Position numbers and translations under genes: made by a program. Below the pieces are notes generated by a model that worked only from the letters and a program-made list of their open reading frames with translations, was not told the DNA's origin and did not search any database. Positions 13,703-20,818 of a stretch of DNA of 20,818 nucleotides are shown piece after piece (the stretch's first letter is position 1; every line of letters begins with the position of its first letter). Source of the stretch: DATADF01 sp046263155 (lineage in GTDB: Bacteria > Actinomycetota > CADDZG01 > WHSQ01). The DNA lies in the NCBI GenBank assembly GCA_046263155.1, contig JBHELF010000144.1, positions 1 through 20,818 on the forward strand. Direction: 5' to 3'.

Positions 13703-15295
13703 ATGGCTCAGGCGACCAGGTCGCGCACGAGGCGGGCTCGGCCCGAAACGCTCAAATCGTTCAATCCGGCAACCGGGCAGATTCAGGGAGAGATAGTCCC
13801 GAACACACCGGGCGAGGTCCGCGATGCCGTTACCCACGCTCGAAAGGCCGCCCCCGAGTGGGCGTCGCTGCCCGCGAAGGCCCGAGCACGGATGATGCGC
13901 GAGGTGCGGCACCGTATCTATGAGCTCCTCGACGACATCGTGCAGACGGTCGCCGATGAGAACGGAAAGCCTCAAGCGGAGGCGCTTTCGAACGACATCC
14001 TTCCCACCGTGCTCACGCTCCGCTACTACGAGAGGATCGCTCCTCGGGCGTTGCGGCCGCAAAAAGTGGGCCGCCTCAGCGGCCCGATACTGGCCCGGGC
14101 TTCGTCGCATATCGAGTGGCGACCCTTCGGCGTCGTTGGCTGCATCTCGCCCTGGAACTACCCCTTCTGGCTCGGGCTCCAAGGGGTGATTCCGGCGCTC
14201 TTCGCCGGCAACGCTGTCGTGCTGAAACCCTCGGAGGTGACTCCGGGGGTGGGCGAGAGGATCCGCGAGGTGTTCGAGCCCCTACCCGCCGGAGTGGCGA
14301 CCGTGGTTCAGGGTGGAGCCGAGGTCGGGGCCGCTCTGGTCGATGCCCCCTGCGACAAGCTTTGTTTCATCGGGTCGCCGCGGACGGGCCGGCGGATAGC
14401 GGAGGCCGCTTCGAAACATCTCACTCCCGTCGTGATGGAGCTCGGGGGCACGGATCCCGCGATCGTGTGCTCCGACGCAGATCTGGACATGGCTTCGTCG
14501 GGCATTCTCTGGGGGGCATTCCAGAACGCCGGCCAGACGTGCTGCTCGATCGAGCGGGCATACGTTGTCGAGTCGGTTGCCGATCGCTTCGAGGAGAGGC
14601 TCCTGCACAAGCTTGGAAAGGTGCGCTTCGGAGCAGAGGACAACGAGATCGGAGCGATCACATTCGCGCCCCAGCTCGACATCGTGAGGCGACATGTCGA
14701 CGACGCAGTGGCCAAGGGGGCCAAGGTGCTCGCGGGTGGACCGAGGGCCGCGAAGCGCGGGCGCAAAGGCGGGCAGTGGTACCCGCCGACGGTGTTGGGC
14801 GGCGTCACCACCGAGATGTCGGTGCTGCAGGAAGAGACCTTCGGCCCGGTGCTGCCGATCATCCGGGTGCGAGATGAAGAGGAAGCGGTTCAGCGCGCCA
14901 ACGAGGAAGGCTTCAATCTGACGTCGTCGGTGTGGACCGCGGACAAGGCGAGGGGACAGCGTCTGGCTTCCAAGATCAAAGCCGGGAGCGTCTCCATCAA
15001 CGATCACATCTCGCTTGCGAATCTCCCCTGGGCGTCCTGGGGCGGAGTGGGCGAGTCCGGCTATGGCCGGCTTAACGGAGTAGTCGGATTGCGGGAGTTC
15101 ACGGTGCCGGTGAACGTGGGCCGGGCGCTGTTTCCCAGCATGAAGGGCGCACTCTGGTACCCGTACGACCGCGCCTCACAGGAAACCTTGCGCGGAGCGG
15201 TGGCCGCTCTGGCGGCACCGCGCCGGAGCCAGCGCATAAAGGGAGCGCTGAAGGCTCTGAAAAACGCCGGAAGTTCCCTGAAGAACAAGCTGTAG
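13703..15295 (+). CDS. NAD(P)-dependent aldehyde dehydrogenase
   Basis: A 530-residue aldehyde dehydrogenase that oxidises an aldehyde to a carboxylate. Visible catalytic elements are Asn152 (PWNYPFW), Lys175 (KPSE), the cofactor loop FIGSPRTG (222-229), Glu246 (MELGG) and nucleophile Cys280 (GQTCCS). The GQTCCSIERAYV block is like the group that includes succinate-semialdehyde and related dehydrogenases, but substrate cannot be assigned. About 45 residues after the usual C-terminal end form a basic, Ala-rich tail (WYPYDRASQETLRG to SSLKNKL), which could help oligomerise or touch membrane. AAGGAG stands seven bases ahead of ATG 13703. It follows the MoaD-like gene by three bases and probably shares its transcript; a functional link is not obvious. 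Confidence 0.93.
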   Translation: MAQATRSRTRRARPETLKSFNPATGQIQGEIVPNTPGEVRDAVTHARKAAPEWASLPAKARARMMREVRHRIYELLDDIVQTVADENGKPQAEALSNDILPTVLTLRYYERIAPRALRPQKVGRLSGPILARASSHIEWRPFGVVGCISPWNYPFWLGLQGVIPALFAGNAVVLKPSEVTPGVGERIREVFEPLPAGVATVVQGGAEVGAALVDAPCDKLCFIGSPRTGRRIAEAASKHLTPVVMELGGTDPAIVCSDADLDMASSGILWGAFQNAGQTCCSIERAYVVESVADRFEERLLHKLGKVRFGAEDNEIGAITFAPQLDIVRRHVDDAVAKGAKVLAGGPRAAKRGRKGGQWYPPTVLGGVTTEMSVLQEETFGPVLPIIRVRDEEEAVQRANEEGFNLTSSVWTADKARGQRLASKIKAGSVSINDHISLANLPWASWGGVGESGYGRLNGVVGLREFTVPVNVGRALFPSMKGALWYPYDRASQETLRGAVAALAAPRRSQRIKGALKALKNAGSSLKNKL

Positions 15296-15307
15296 GGCGG
15301 AGCTTCC

Positions 15308-16480
15308 TCACGCGGGATCGGGTAGCTCGAAGGTCCTCGTCTCGACCGCGGCAAGCGCCTTGCCCACCAACGCGTCGATGTCGACATCTTTCTCCGCGGC
15401 TTCCGCGTGACCGGGCCGGGCCCGGGTTGCCGGAGACCGGGGCTCGAAGAGCACGCAGCAGTCCTGGTACCGACGTGTGGAGATCTCGTAGGTCCCAATT
15501 GCCGTCGCCAGATCGATGATCTCTTGCTTATCCATTCCGACCAGCGGGCGCAGAACGTTGATGCCCGGGATCGCCGCGTCCACCGTCCCCAAGTTCTCGA
15601 TGGTCTGGGAGGCGACCTGCCCCAGCGAGTCGCCGGTGATCAGAGCCTGGGCCTCGCGCTGTTGCGCAAGCGCGGCCGCGATTCGCATCATCGTTCGTCG
15701 GTACAGAACGACGCGCAGATTCGACGGAGCATGTGTGACGATCTCTCGCTGTGCGTCGGCAAGTGGAATCAGATGCAAGGTCGAGCTCAGCTGGTAATGG
15801 GTCAGGACCTCGGTCAGCTCGGCCGCCTGGCGAACCGACGAAGGGTCCGTGAACGGCTGACCGTGGAAGTGGACGAGCTCAACGTCGGCGCCCCTTCGCG
15901 CCATACGCCACGCCGCTACGGGGGAGTCGATCCCGCCGGACAGCAGAGCCAGCATGCGCCCGGAGCTTCCGACGGGAAGCCCGCCCGGCCCGGGCAAACG
16001 TTTGCGATAGACGATGCAGCTTGGTCCGAATAGTTCGATCCAGAAGGTGACTTGCGGATGCTTCAGGTCGACTCGGGCACCGCTTGCATCCTTGATCCTC
16101 TGTCCCACAACTTCATTGATCTCCTGCGAGCGGTGGCCGAAGCTCGAGTGGCTACGACGGGCGCGCACGCTGAAAGATTCGACGGGTTCGCTCTGGGCAA
16201 GTTCGAGCGCGACGTCACCGATGGCTTGCAGATCAAGCGGCACCCTGATCCCCAGCCCGATGTAGGCCAAGCCGAATACCCTCGCGACACGATCGGCCGC
16301 TTCATCCAGTCGCGCATCGGGATAGAAGTCCACGGTTACGCGTCCGAACCCCCGGCGCAGTTTCCTGTAGCCGGTGCCGCGCAGGGCACGCAGTACGTTG
16401 CGCGCGAGCGCTTCTTCGAAGAAACCGCGGTTGCGTCCCTTGAGACCGATCTCGTGGTAGTGCGCTACGAGCGCGTCCAC
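15308..16480 (-). CDS. thiI: ThiI, tRNA 4-thiouridine sulfurtransferase
   Basis: ThiI adenylates U8 of tRNA and installs sulfur, and also feeds thiazole synthesis in some bacteria. The 390-residue product has an N-terminal ferredoxin-like and THUMP region (about 1-165), the PP-loop SGGIDSP (181-187), and GDSLGQVASQT (283-293). Cys341 and Cys342 in YQDCCVLFEP cover the conserved disulfide cysteine (Cys344 of E. coli). The C-terminal rhodanese domain found in the E. coli enzyme is missing, as in Bacillus-type ThiI, so sulfur must come from a separate protein. The start is GTG 16480, two bases after the preceding gene's TGA, with the THUMP region beginning at once. It is the last gene of a sigma factor-regulatory domain-thiI row. 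Confidence 0.93.
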   Translation of the reverse strand: MDALVAHYHEIGLKGRNRGFFEEALARNVLRALRGTGYRKLRRGFGRVTVDFYPDARLDEAADRVARVFGLAYIGLGIRVPLDLQAIGDVALELAQSEPVESFSVRARRSHSSFGHRSQEINEVVGQRIKDASGARVDLKHPQVTFWIELFGPSCIVYRKRLPGPGGLPVGSSGRMLALLSGGIDSPVAAWRMARRGADVELVHFHGQPFTDPSSVRQAAELTEVLTHYQLSSTLHLIPLADAQREIVTHAPSNLRVVLYRRTMMRIAAALAQQREAQALITGDSLGQVASQTIENLGTVDAAIPGINVLRPLVGMDKQEIIDLATAIGTYEISTRRYQDCCVLFEPRSPATRARPGHAEAAEKDVDIDALVGKALAAVETRTFELPDPA

Positions 16481-16482
16481 AC

Positions 16483-16770
16483 TCAGTCCGCTTCTTCGAA
16501 CCCCAGCGAGAAGAGGGCATCCATGTCGTGGCGTGAATAAACCTTGAAAGCAACGAGGGTCTGGGTCCGCTGCACGCCGGGAACCCGGGCGATCTCCTCG
16601 CTGACCACGCGGGCCAGATCGTCGTGCTCCTTCACCCGAACCATGATCACGAGGTCGTAGTCGCCCGCAACGGAATAGACCTCGGTTACCTCATCGATGT
16701 CGGCGATGGTCTGCGCCGTCTCCGGGATGCGATGGATGTCGCACACCGCAAGCACCACGGTGGTGATCAT
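16483..16770 (-). CDS. Stand-alone Lrp/AsnC ligand-binding (RAM) domain protein
   Basis: A 95-residue protein made only of the alpha/beta RAM fold: a first strand TTVVLAVCDI, the VAGDYDLVIMVRV strand (35-47) that is a hallmark of this domain, and a last strand TQTLVAFKVYS. There is no helix-turn-helix, so it does not bind DNA by itself like full Lrp/AsnC. Single-domain members form dimers or octamers and bind amino acids in some cases; the ligand is unknown. It lies between a sigma factor gene (25 bases upstream) and thiI (two bases downstream), an arrangement suggesting cotranscription. The ATG at 16768-16770 has only a weak upstream GCGAG. The C-terminal tail (SLGFEEAD) is acidic. Confidence 0.85.
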   Translation of the reverse strand: MITTVVLAVCDIHRIPETAQTIADIDEVTEVYSVAGDYDLVIMVRVKEHDDLARVVSEEIARVPGVQRTQTLVAFKVYSRHDMDALFSLGFEEAD

Positions 16771-16795
16771 TGATGCAGTCTCGCAGGTTGCTGCG

Positions 16796-17749
<954 letters not shown>

Positions 17750-18076
17750 GTAATCAACCCTTTTTCGAGATCGTGTTTACGAAGCTCTCGGAAAAGCGTT
17801 CGCGTATCGCGACCGCTCCGCCCCATTCCGAGGGTCGGCCGGCGAGGACCTCTCATTCAGATGCCGCAAAGGCGGCGGGTCGCTCTGTCCGACTCCTCAA
17901 GACCCGAAGGCTCCGAGCCTGCCTTTAGTTCGTTGGGACCGATTCTCCACATCGTAAGGGAATCCCTTCCTCGGCGGAAGGGGCAATTGCTTGTCCCTTA
18001 CACACAAAAACAGTGGGGCCCGGTCGGTTATTCCTCCTCCCCCGGTCGGCTCTGTCGGCGCGCCTAGGATCGATTC
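17750..18076. other. 327-base gene-free, inverted-repeat-rich divergent region
   Basis: It separates the sigma gene (minus) from the DUF523 gene (plus). No tRNA, known small RNA, or credible coding frame was found. It contains three adjacent stems: GCCGC-AAAG-GCGGC (17863-17876), GGGTC with GACCC (17877-17905, 19-base loop) and AGGCT-CCG-AGCCT (17908-17920). A second group is nested: GTAAGGGA (17954-17961) with TCCCTTAC (17994-18001), enclosing CCCTTCC-TCGGC-GGAAGGG (17964-17982). AAGGG (17956-17960) can also pair with the adjacent CCCTT (17964-17968), so alternative folds exist. A direct repeat CCGGTCGG occurs near 18020 and 18042. None is followed by a T-run, so plain terminators are less likely than a structured leader, small RNA or protein-binding sites. 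Confidence 0.55.
18065..18070 (+). promoter_or_regulatory. TAGGAT, either -10 element or weak Shine-Dalgarno of the DUF523 gene
   Basis: TAGGAT ends six bases before the GTG at 18077, exactly the distance seen for the regulator at 9890, so it could be the -10 of a leaderless transcript. The same bases contain AGGA, seven bases ahead of the GTG, and could be a ribosome-binding site. No clear -35 stands 16-18 bases upstream. Confidence 0.35.
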
Positions 18077-18604
18077 GTGAGCGAATCGAGCCCGGCCACA
18101 AACCGATCTCTATTGCCCCAAACCCCCACCTTTATTCCTTTGTCGGGCCCCGTGTTGGTCTCCGCCTGCCTGGCCGGCTGCAAGTGCCGCTACGACGGGT
18201 CCTCCAACCCCGATGGCAGGATCGGACGTCTTGTCGCCGACGGTCGGGCGGTTTTGGTGTGTCCCGAGGAGGACGGGGGCCTGGGTACGCCCCGCCCGCG
18301 GGCCGAGATAGTCGGCGGCTCAGGCGAGGATGTGCTCGCGGGAAGAGCCCGGGTGATGACGGTCGAGGGCCGCGATGTGACCGCCGAGTACGTCAGGGGC
18401 GCCGAGCGGGCGCTCGAGGCGGCCCGCCGCGCGGGAGCGCGGGTGGCGATCCTGAAAGCGCGCAGCCCCTCCTGTGGCAAGGGCGAGATCTACGACGGCG
18501 CCTTCGAGGGGGGCCGAAGAGCAGGCAACGGGGTGACGGTCGCTCTGCTGGAGCAGGCGGGGATCGAGGTGCTCTCGGATGAGGGGGCCGGCGCGCAGGA
18601 TTGA
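18077..18604 (+). CDS. DUF523 protein, TudS-like Fe-S desulfurase family
   Basis: A 175-residue protein with the DUF523 marks: VSACLAGCKCRYDG (28-41), CPEEDGGLGTPRP (62-74), and KARSPSCGKGEIYDG (127-141). Cysteines at 31, 35, 37, 62 and 133 include those that in the studied family member TudS hold a [4Fe-4S] cluster and remove sulfur from 2-thiouracil. Sulfur removal from thiolated nucleobases or metabolites is therefore likely but unproved here. The protein has about 20 extra N-terminal residues before the usual family start, so the GTG at 18150 (Val26) is an alternative. GTG 18077 sits in the stem of a 7-bp hairpin CGATTCG-TGAG-CGAATCG (18071-18088). It precedes the secreted array on the same strand, 52 bases away. 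Confidence 0.85.
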   Translation: MSESSPATNRSLLPQTPTFIPLSGPVLVSACLAGCKCRYDGSSNPDGRIGRLVADGRAVLVCPEEDGGLGTPRPRAEIVGGSGEDVLAGRARVMTVEGRDVTAEYVRGAERALEAARRAGARVAILKARSPSCGKGEIYDGAFEGGRRAGNGVTVALLEQAGIEVLSDEGAGAQD

Positions 18605-18630
18605 CCTGGCCAGCGCCGAACTTCCATGCA
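18601..18630 (+). promoter_or_regulatory. Weak candidate promoter of the secreted-protein array
   Basis: TTGACC (18601-18606) is a good -35 match overlapping the DUF523 stop. The hexamer 18 bases downstream, CATGCA (18625-18630), is a poor -10. If this promoter is not real, the array would be read from the DUF523 transcript. Confidence 0.3.
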
Positions 18631-18656
18631 CAATCCGAGACCACGAGGTGACTTCA

Positions 18657-19115
18657 GTGCGCAAGCTGATTCTTTTGACGGTTCTTTCTGGGCTCATCTT
18701 GAGCTCCGCCGCGGTGCCTGCACAGGCGAAGAAGAAGGCCAAGCCGCGCGTGATCGAGATCGCTTACACGCACCCCGGGATCGGTGTGGCTCCAGTCGGG
18801 GGCTACCCGGCGGACTTTCCGATGGGTTCCGAGATCCAGACCCTTCCCACGGAGAGGTACATCAAGATAGAGGTGACCGACGCGTCGGGTCAGAAGGTGT
18901 GGGGGTTCATCTCCCAGGGTGACCTCAACGGCAACAATGTCAACGACGACGGCTACGCCAATTTCTGCGGCGCACACCCGCTCCCCGTTCCGCTCGCGGA
19001 TCCGGGAGCTCCGATCATTGGGATCTACGCGTTCAGCGGAGCGTGCGAGGACGGATCCATGTCGGTGATGACGACCGGCACCATCAAGATCTCACTGTCG
19101 GCCAAGCCTTTCTAG
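18657..19115 (+). CDS. Small secreted lysine-tract protein, array member 1
   Basis: A 152-residue protein I do not recognise. The first 24 residues form a signal peptide (MRKL, hydrophobic core, VPAQA) and cleavage after Ala24 would expose KKKAKPR. The mature part looks all-beta, with segments RVIEIAY (31-37), RYIKIEVTDASG (68-79) and TTGTIKISLS (139-148). An Asp/Asn-rich loop DLNGNNVNDD (89-98) resembles a calcium-binding turn, and Cys104 (FCG) and Cys130 (SGAC) could form a disulfide outside the cell. GTG 18657 follows GAGGTG by six bases; the frame is open 26 codons further up but without a signal peptide. It is closest to member 2 (shared VAPVGG[YF]P, SGQKV/TGQKV and SxKPF/SRRPF ends). 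Confidence 0.82.
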   Translation: MRKLILLTVLSGLILSSAAVPAQAKKKAKPRVIEIAYTHPGIGVAPVGGYPADFPMGSEIQTLPTERYIKIEVTDASGQKVWGFISQGDLNGNNVNDDGYANFCGAHPLPVPLADPGAPIIGIYAFSGACEDGSMSVMTTGTIKISLSAKPF

Positions 19116-19140
19116 GTCAGCGGCTGTAGGAGGGCGCGTC

Positions 19141-19593
19141 ATGAAGCGATTGATCGCCGTCGGATTGATCGCAGGCCTGATGGTTGGGAGTCTCGGCGCG
19201 CCCGTCCATGCCCAGAAGAAAAAGAAGCCTCGAGTCGTGGAGATCGCCTATAACGTGCCCGGCCGTGGAGTCGCGCCAGTGGGTGGGTTCCCCGTACCCG
19301 GGTCGCAGATTCCGCTCCTGCCTGGAGAGAAGTTCATCCGGATCGAAGTAACCGAGACGACGGGCCAAAAGGTATTCGGATGGATCGGACAAGGCGACCT
19401 GGACGGCAACGGAATGAACGACGACCTGTACGGACCTTTCTGCGGTAGCCATCCTGGACCGATACCGATAGCCGATCCGAAGCAGCCAATTGCAGGGATC
19501 TACATGTACAACGGTGTTTGTAACGACTTAGCAACACCATCGGTCATGACTCGCGGAACCATCAAAGTCACCCTGTCGAGGCGGCCCTTCTAG
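19141..19593 (+). CDS. Small secreted lysine-tract protein, array member 2
   Basis: A 150-residue paralogue of member 1. The signal peptide ends at PVHA (24), so the mature chain would begin QKKKKPRVVEIAY; N-terminal Gln could cyclise. The loop DLDGNGMND (86-94) is a better calcium-loop match than in member 1. Cys101 (FCG) and Cys127 (NGVC) keep the pair. The C-terminal strand is RGTIKVTLSRRPF. AGGAGGG (19128-19134) stands six bases before ATG 19141, giving a strong ribosome-binding site, 25 bases after the previous stop. No sorting motif, lipobox, transmembrane tail or catalytic motif is present, so a soluble or surface-adhering protein is likely. Confidence 0.85.
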   Translation: MKRLIAVGLIAGLMVGSLGAPVHAQKKKKPRVVEIAYNVPGRGVAPVGGFPVPGSQIPLLPGEKFIRIEVTETTGQKVFGWIGQGDLDGNGMNDDLYGPFCGSHPGPIPIADPKQPIAGIYMYNGVCNDLATPSVMTRGTIKVTLSRRPF

Positions 19594-19623
19594 GCTCGAC
19601 CTTATCCATCGGGAGGAAGAGGA

Positions 19624-20112
19624 ATGAAGAAGCTGATTGTGGCTGGTCTGGTGGCCGGCTTGATGATGGGAGTGATCGGTGGCCCGGCGGACGCCCAGAA
19701 GAAAAAGAAGAAGAAGGGGCCAACGAGGATCGAGCGAACCGTCGAGCATGAATATGCAATTGGTTCTCCGGGCATCGCGACGGGCGCGGGGGTCTCCGCA
19801 GGGGCGTGCCTGGCGAGCCTGACTGATCAGACGGCCTGCGTGAACGTTCCGCTGGCCGAGGGAGAGCTCTACGTCAAGGTCAGTGTGGAGGACGCATCAG
19901 GCCGCCAACCCTATGGAATTCTCGCCCAGGACACAGATGAATCAACTCCTGCCGTTGAGATTTTCGCTGAGTTCTGCGGCGAGACGCCTCAAGCGATTCC
20001 TGTAACACCGGGCCTCGACCTGAGGGTCTCGCTTTACGAAGTCGGCCCCCCTAGCTGCCCGGGTCCCACGGGCACAGGCACGATGACCATCGTTCTCTCG
20101 AATCTGCCCTAG
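19624..20112 (+). CDS. Small secreted lysine-tract protein, array member 3
   Basis: A 162-residue member of the second subfamily (with member 4). The signal peptide ends at GPADA (24), followed by Gln and six lysines. An added cysteine pair (Cys62 in GACLA, Cys72 in TACVN) comes before the shared core ELYVKVSVEDASG (81-93), FCGETP with Cys118, and PSC with Cys145; the end is TGTMTIVLSNLP. The calcium-like loop seen in its relatives has degenerated to AQDTDESTPAVE (101-112). GGGAGG about 10 bases ahead of ATG 19624 is the likely ribosome-binding site. It lies 30 bases after member 2. Function is unknown. Confidence 0.85.
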   Translation: MKKLIVAGLVAGLMMGVIGGPADAQKKKKKKGPTRIERTVEHEYAIGSPGIATGAGVSAGACLASLTDQTACVNVPLAEGELYVKVSVEDASGRQPYGILAQDTDESTPAVEIFAEFCGETPQAIPVTPGLDLRVSLYEVGPPSCPGPTGTGTMTIVLSNLP

Positions 20113-20124
20113 AAGGGAGTTCCA

Positions 20125-20589
20125 TTGAAGAAGCTCGTCGTGCTCGTTGCGTTAGCCGGCCTTCTGCTGGCCTCATTGGCCGCGCCGGCCGACGCCCAGA
20201 AGAAGAAAAAGAAGAAGCCACAGCGCACCGAGCGGGAAGTGTCGTCCGAGTATCAGGCTCCCGCGATCGGCAGCGCCGACGCCGGTGGGGCGTGCCTTGC
20301 TGCAACTAATAGTTGCGGCACATTCACCGCGACCGCGGAAGAGCACTACATGAAGGTTGTCATCGAAGATGCTGCGGGGGGCCCGGTTTCCGCGTCCGTA
20401 GGTTGGGATGTCGATGGGGATGGTCTCTCGGATACCCAATTCACCCTGTGCGGCGAGACCGCGAGCTTCATGCCAATAGATAACACGTTTGAAATCAATG
20501 TCTTTATTTGGGCGTTGCCGAGCTCCAGTTGTCCCGATGGCCACGCAACGACGGGCACCGTCACCGCGACGTTCTCGAACTTGCCCTGA
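20125..20589 (+). CDS. Small secreted lysine-tract protein, array member 4
   Basis: A 154-residue paralogue of member 3, with signal peptide ending APADA (24), Gln and six lysines, then RTEREVSSEY. Four cysteines match member 3: Cys57 and Cys64, Cys109 (LCGET) and Cys136. The loop DVDGDGLSD (95-103) is an almost ideal calcium-binding DxDGDGxxD turn. The end, TTGTVTATFSNLP, matches member 3. Start TTG 20125 is five bases after AAGGGAG (20113-20119) and 12 bases after the previous stop; the downstream signal sequence confirms it. It is the last gene of the array and is followed by a strong hairpin. Base use is somewhat AT-richer in its second half. Confidence 0.85.
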   Translation: MKKLVVLVALAGLLLASLAAPADAQKKKKKKPQRTEREVSSEYQAPAIGSADAGGACLAATNSCGTFTATAEEHYMKVVIEDAAGGPVSASVGWDVDGDGLSDTQFTLCGETASFMPIDNTFEINVFIWALPSSSCPDGHATTGTVTATFSNLP

Positions 20590-20603
20590 CGTAGCACATC
20601 TGA

Positions 20604-20644
20604 TGTGACGGCTGGTGTTCGCTTAGCGCACGTCAGCCGTCACA
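20604..20644. terminator. Strong hairpin between array and superoxide dismutase gene
   Basis: TGTGACGGCTG (20604-20614) pairs perfectly with CAGCCGTCACA (20634-20644) around a 19-base loop. It lies 14 bases after the stop of the last array gene and 11 bases past the stop of the convergent gene, so it can serve both strands. There is no long T-run on either side. Confidence 0.7.
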
Positions 20645-20655
20645 ATTCCTTCGGC

Positions 20656-20818
20656 TTAGGGGGTTGACTGGCTGAGACGCGTCGCGACCTCGTCCCAGTT
20701 GACGACGTTCCACCAGGCCTCGATGTAGTCCGGCCTCTTGTTCTGATACTTGAGGTAATAGGCGTGCTCCCACACGTCGATACCGAGGACCGGCGTGTTG
20801 CCCTCCATCAGGGGTGAA
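20656..20818 (-). CDS. Fe/Mn superoxide dismutase, C-terminal part cut by window edge
   Basis: The last 53 codons of a superoxide dismutase that converts superoxide to peroxide and oxygen. The block TPVLGIDVWEHAYYLKYQNK followed by RPDYIEAWWNVVNW is the family's conserved C-terminal metal site: the Asp of DVWEHAYY and the His three residues later are metal ligands. Which metal is used cannot be told from this portion. The enzyme ends with a short WDEVATRLSQSTP tail. The N-terminal part, about 150 residues, is beyond the right edge. It is convergent with the secreted array, separated by a hairpin. Confidence 0.93.
   Translation of the reverse strand, partial: SPLMEGNTPVLGIDVWEHAYYLKYQNKRPDYIEAWWNVVNWDEVATRLSQSTP

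Noticed and set aside
17750..18076. tRNA, signal-recognition RNA, RNase P RNA or tmRNA
   Set aside because: I looked for a T-loop GTTCGANTC, the GGAAGGAAGCAGC-type core and the RNase P GAGGAAAGTCC motif and found none.

Overview
The window is GC-rich DNA with short intergenic gaps, many GTG or TTG starts and long antisense open frames caused by codon bias. Gene content points to an actinobacterial-type genome, probably an uncultured or poorly described Actinomycetota lineage. The clues are a SUF operon of the sufD-Rieske-sufC-sufS-sufU type with zinc SufU, a CysA2-like thiosulfate sulfurtransferase, a short RpoD-like sigma factor and a probable leaderless promoter. This placement is inference; there is no rRNA or other phylogenetic marker here.

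Layout from left to right. (1) 1-770: the 5' part of an EamA/DMT transporter on the minus strand, cut by the window edge. (2) 802-4946: an iron-box-like palindrome and extended -10 promoter, then sufD, a Rieske protein, sufC, sufS and sufU, tightly packed or overlapping. sufB is not in this operon. (3) 5010-6343 (minus): a nitroreductase translationally coupled to a stand-alone ParB/sulfiredoxin-fold protein. (4) 6416-9767 (minus): two tandem paralogous secreted CocE/NonD (S15) serine hydrolases. (5) 9890-11150 (plus): a cysteine-free SufR-like winged-helix regulator overlapping a thiosulfate sulfurtransferase, with a promoter that looks leaderless. (6) 11151-13322 (minus): a GAF-PAS-GGDEF-EAL protein with both catalytic domains apparently intact. 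(7) 13445-15295 (plus): a MoaD/ThiS-like protein with a five-residue tail after its Gly-Gly, then an aldehyde dehydrogenase. (8) 15308-17749 (minus): sigma factor, a stand-alone Lrp/AsnC ligand-binding domain and thiI, in that transcription order. (9) 17750-18076: a 327-base gap rich in inverted repeats. (10) 18077-18604 (plus): a DUF523/TudS-like protein. (11) 18657-20589 (plus): four tandem paralogous small secreted proteins with a lysine tract right after the predicted signal-peptide cleavage site. (12) 20656-20818 (minus): the 3' end of a Fe/Mn superoxide dismutase, separated from the array by a strong hairpin.

A sulfur-handling theme recurs: Fe-S assembly (SufDCSU), tRNA/thiamine sulfur transfer (ThiI), thiosulfate sulfurtransferase, a ubiquitin-like sulfur-carrier-type protein and a likely Fe-S desulfurase (DUF523/TudS). 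The genes lie in several transcription units, so any joint function is a hypothesis. The most novel-looking element is the four-gene array of lysine-tagged secreted proteins, for which I recognise no named family.
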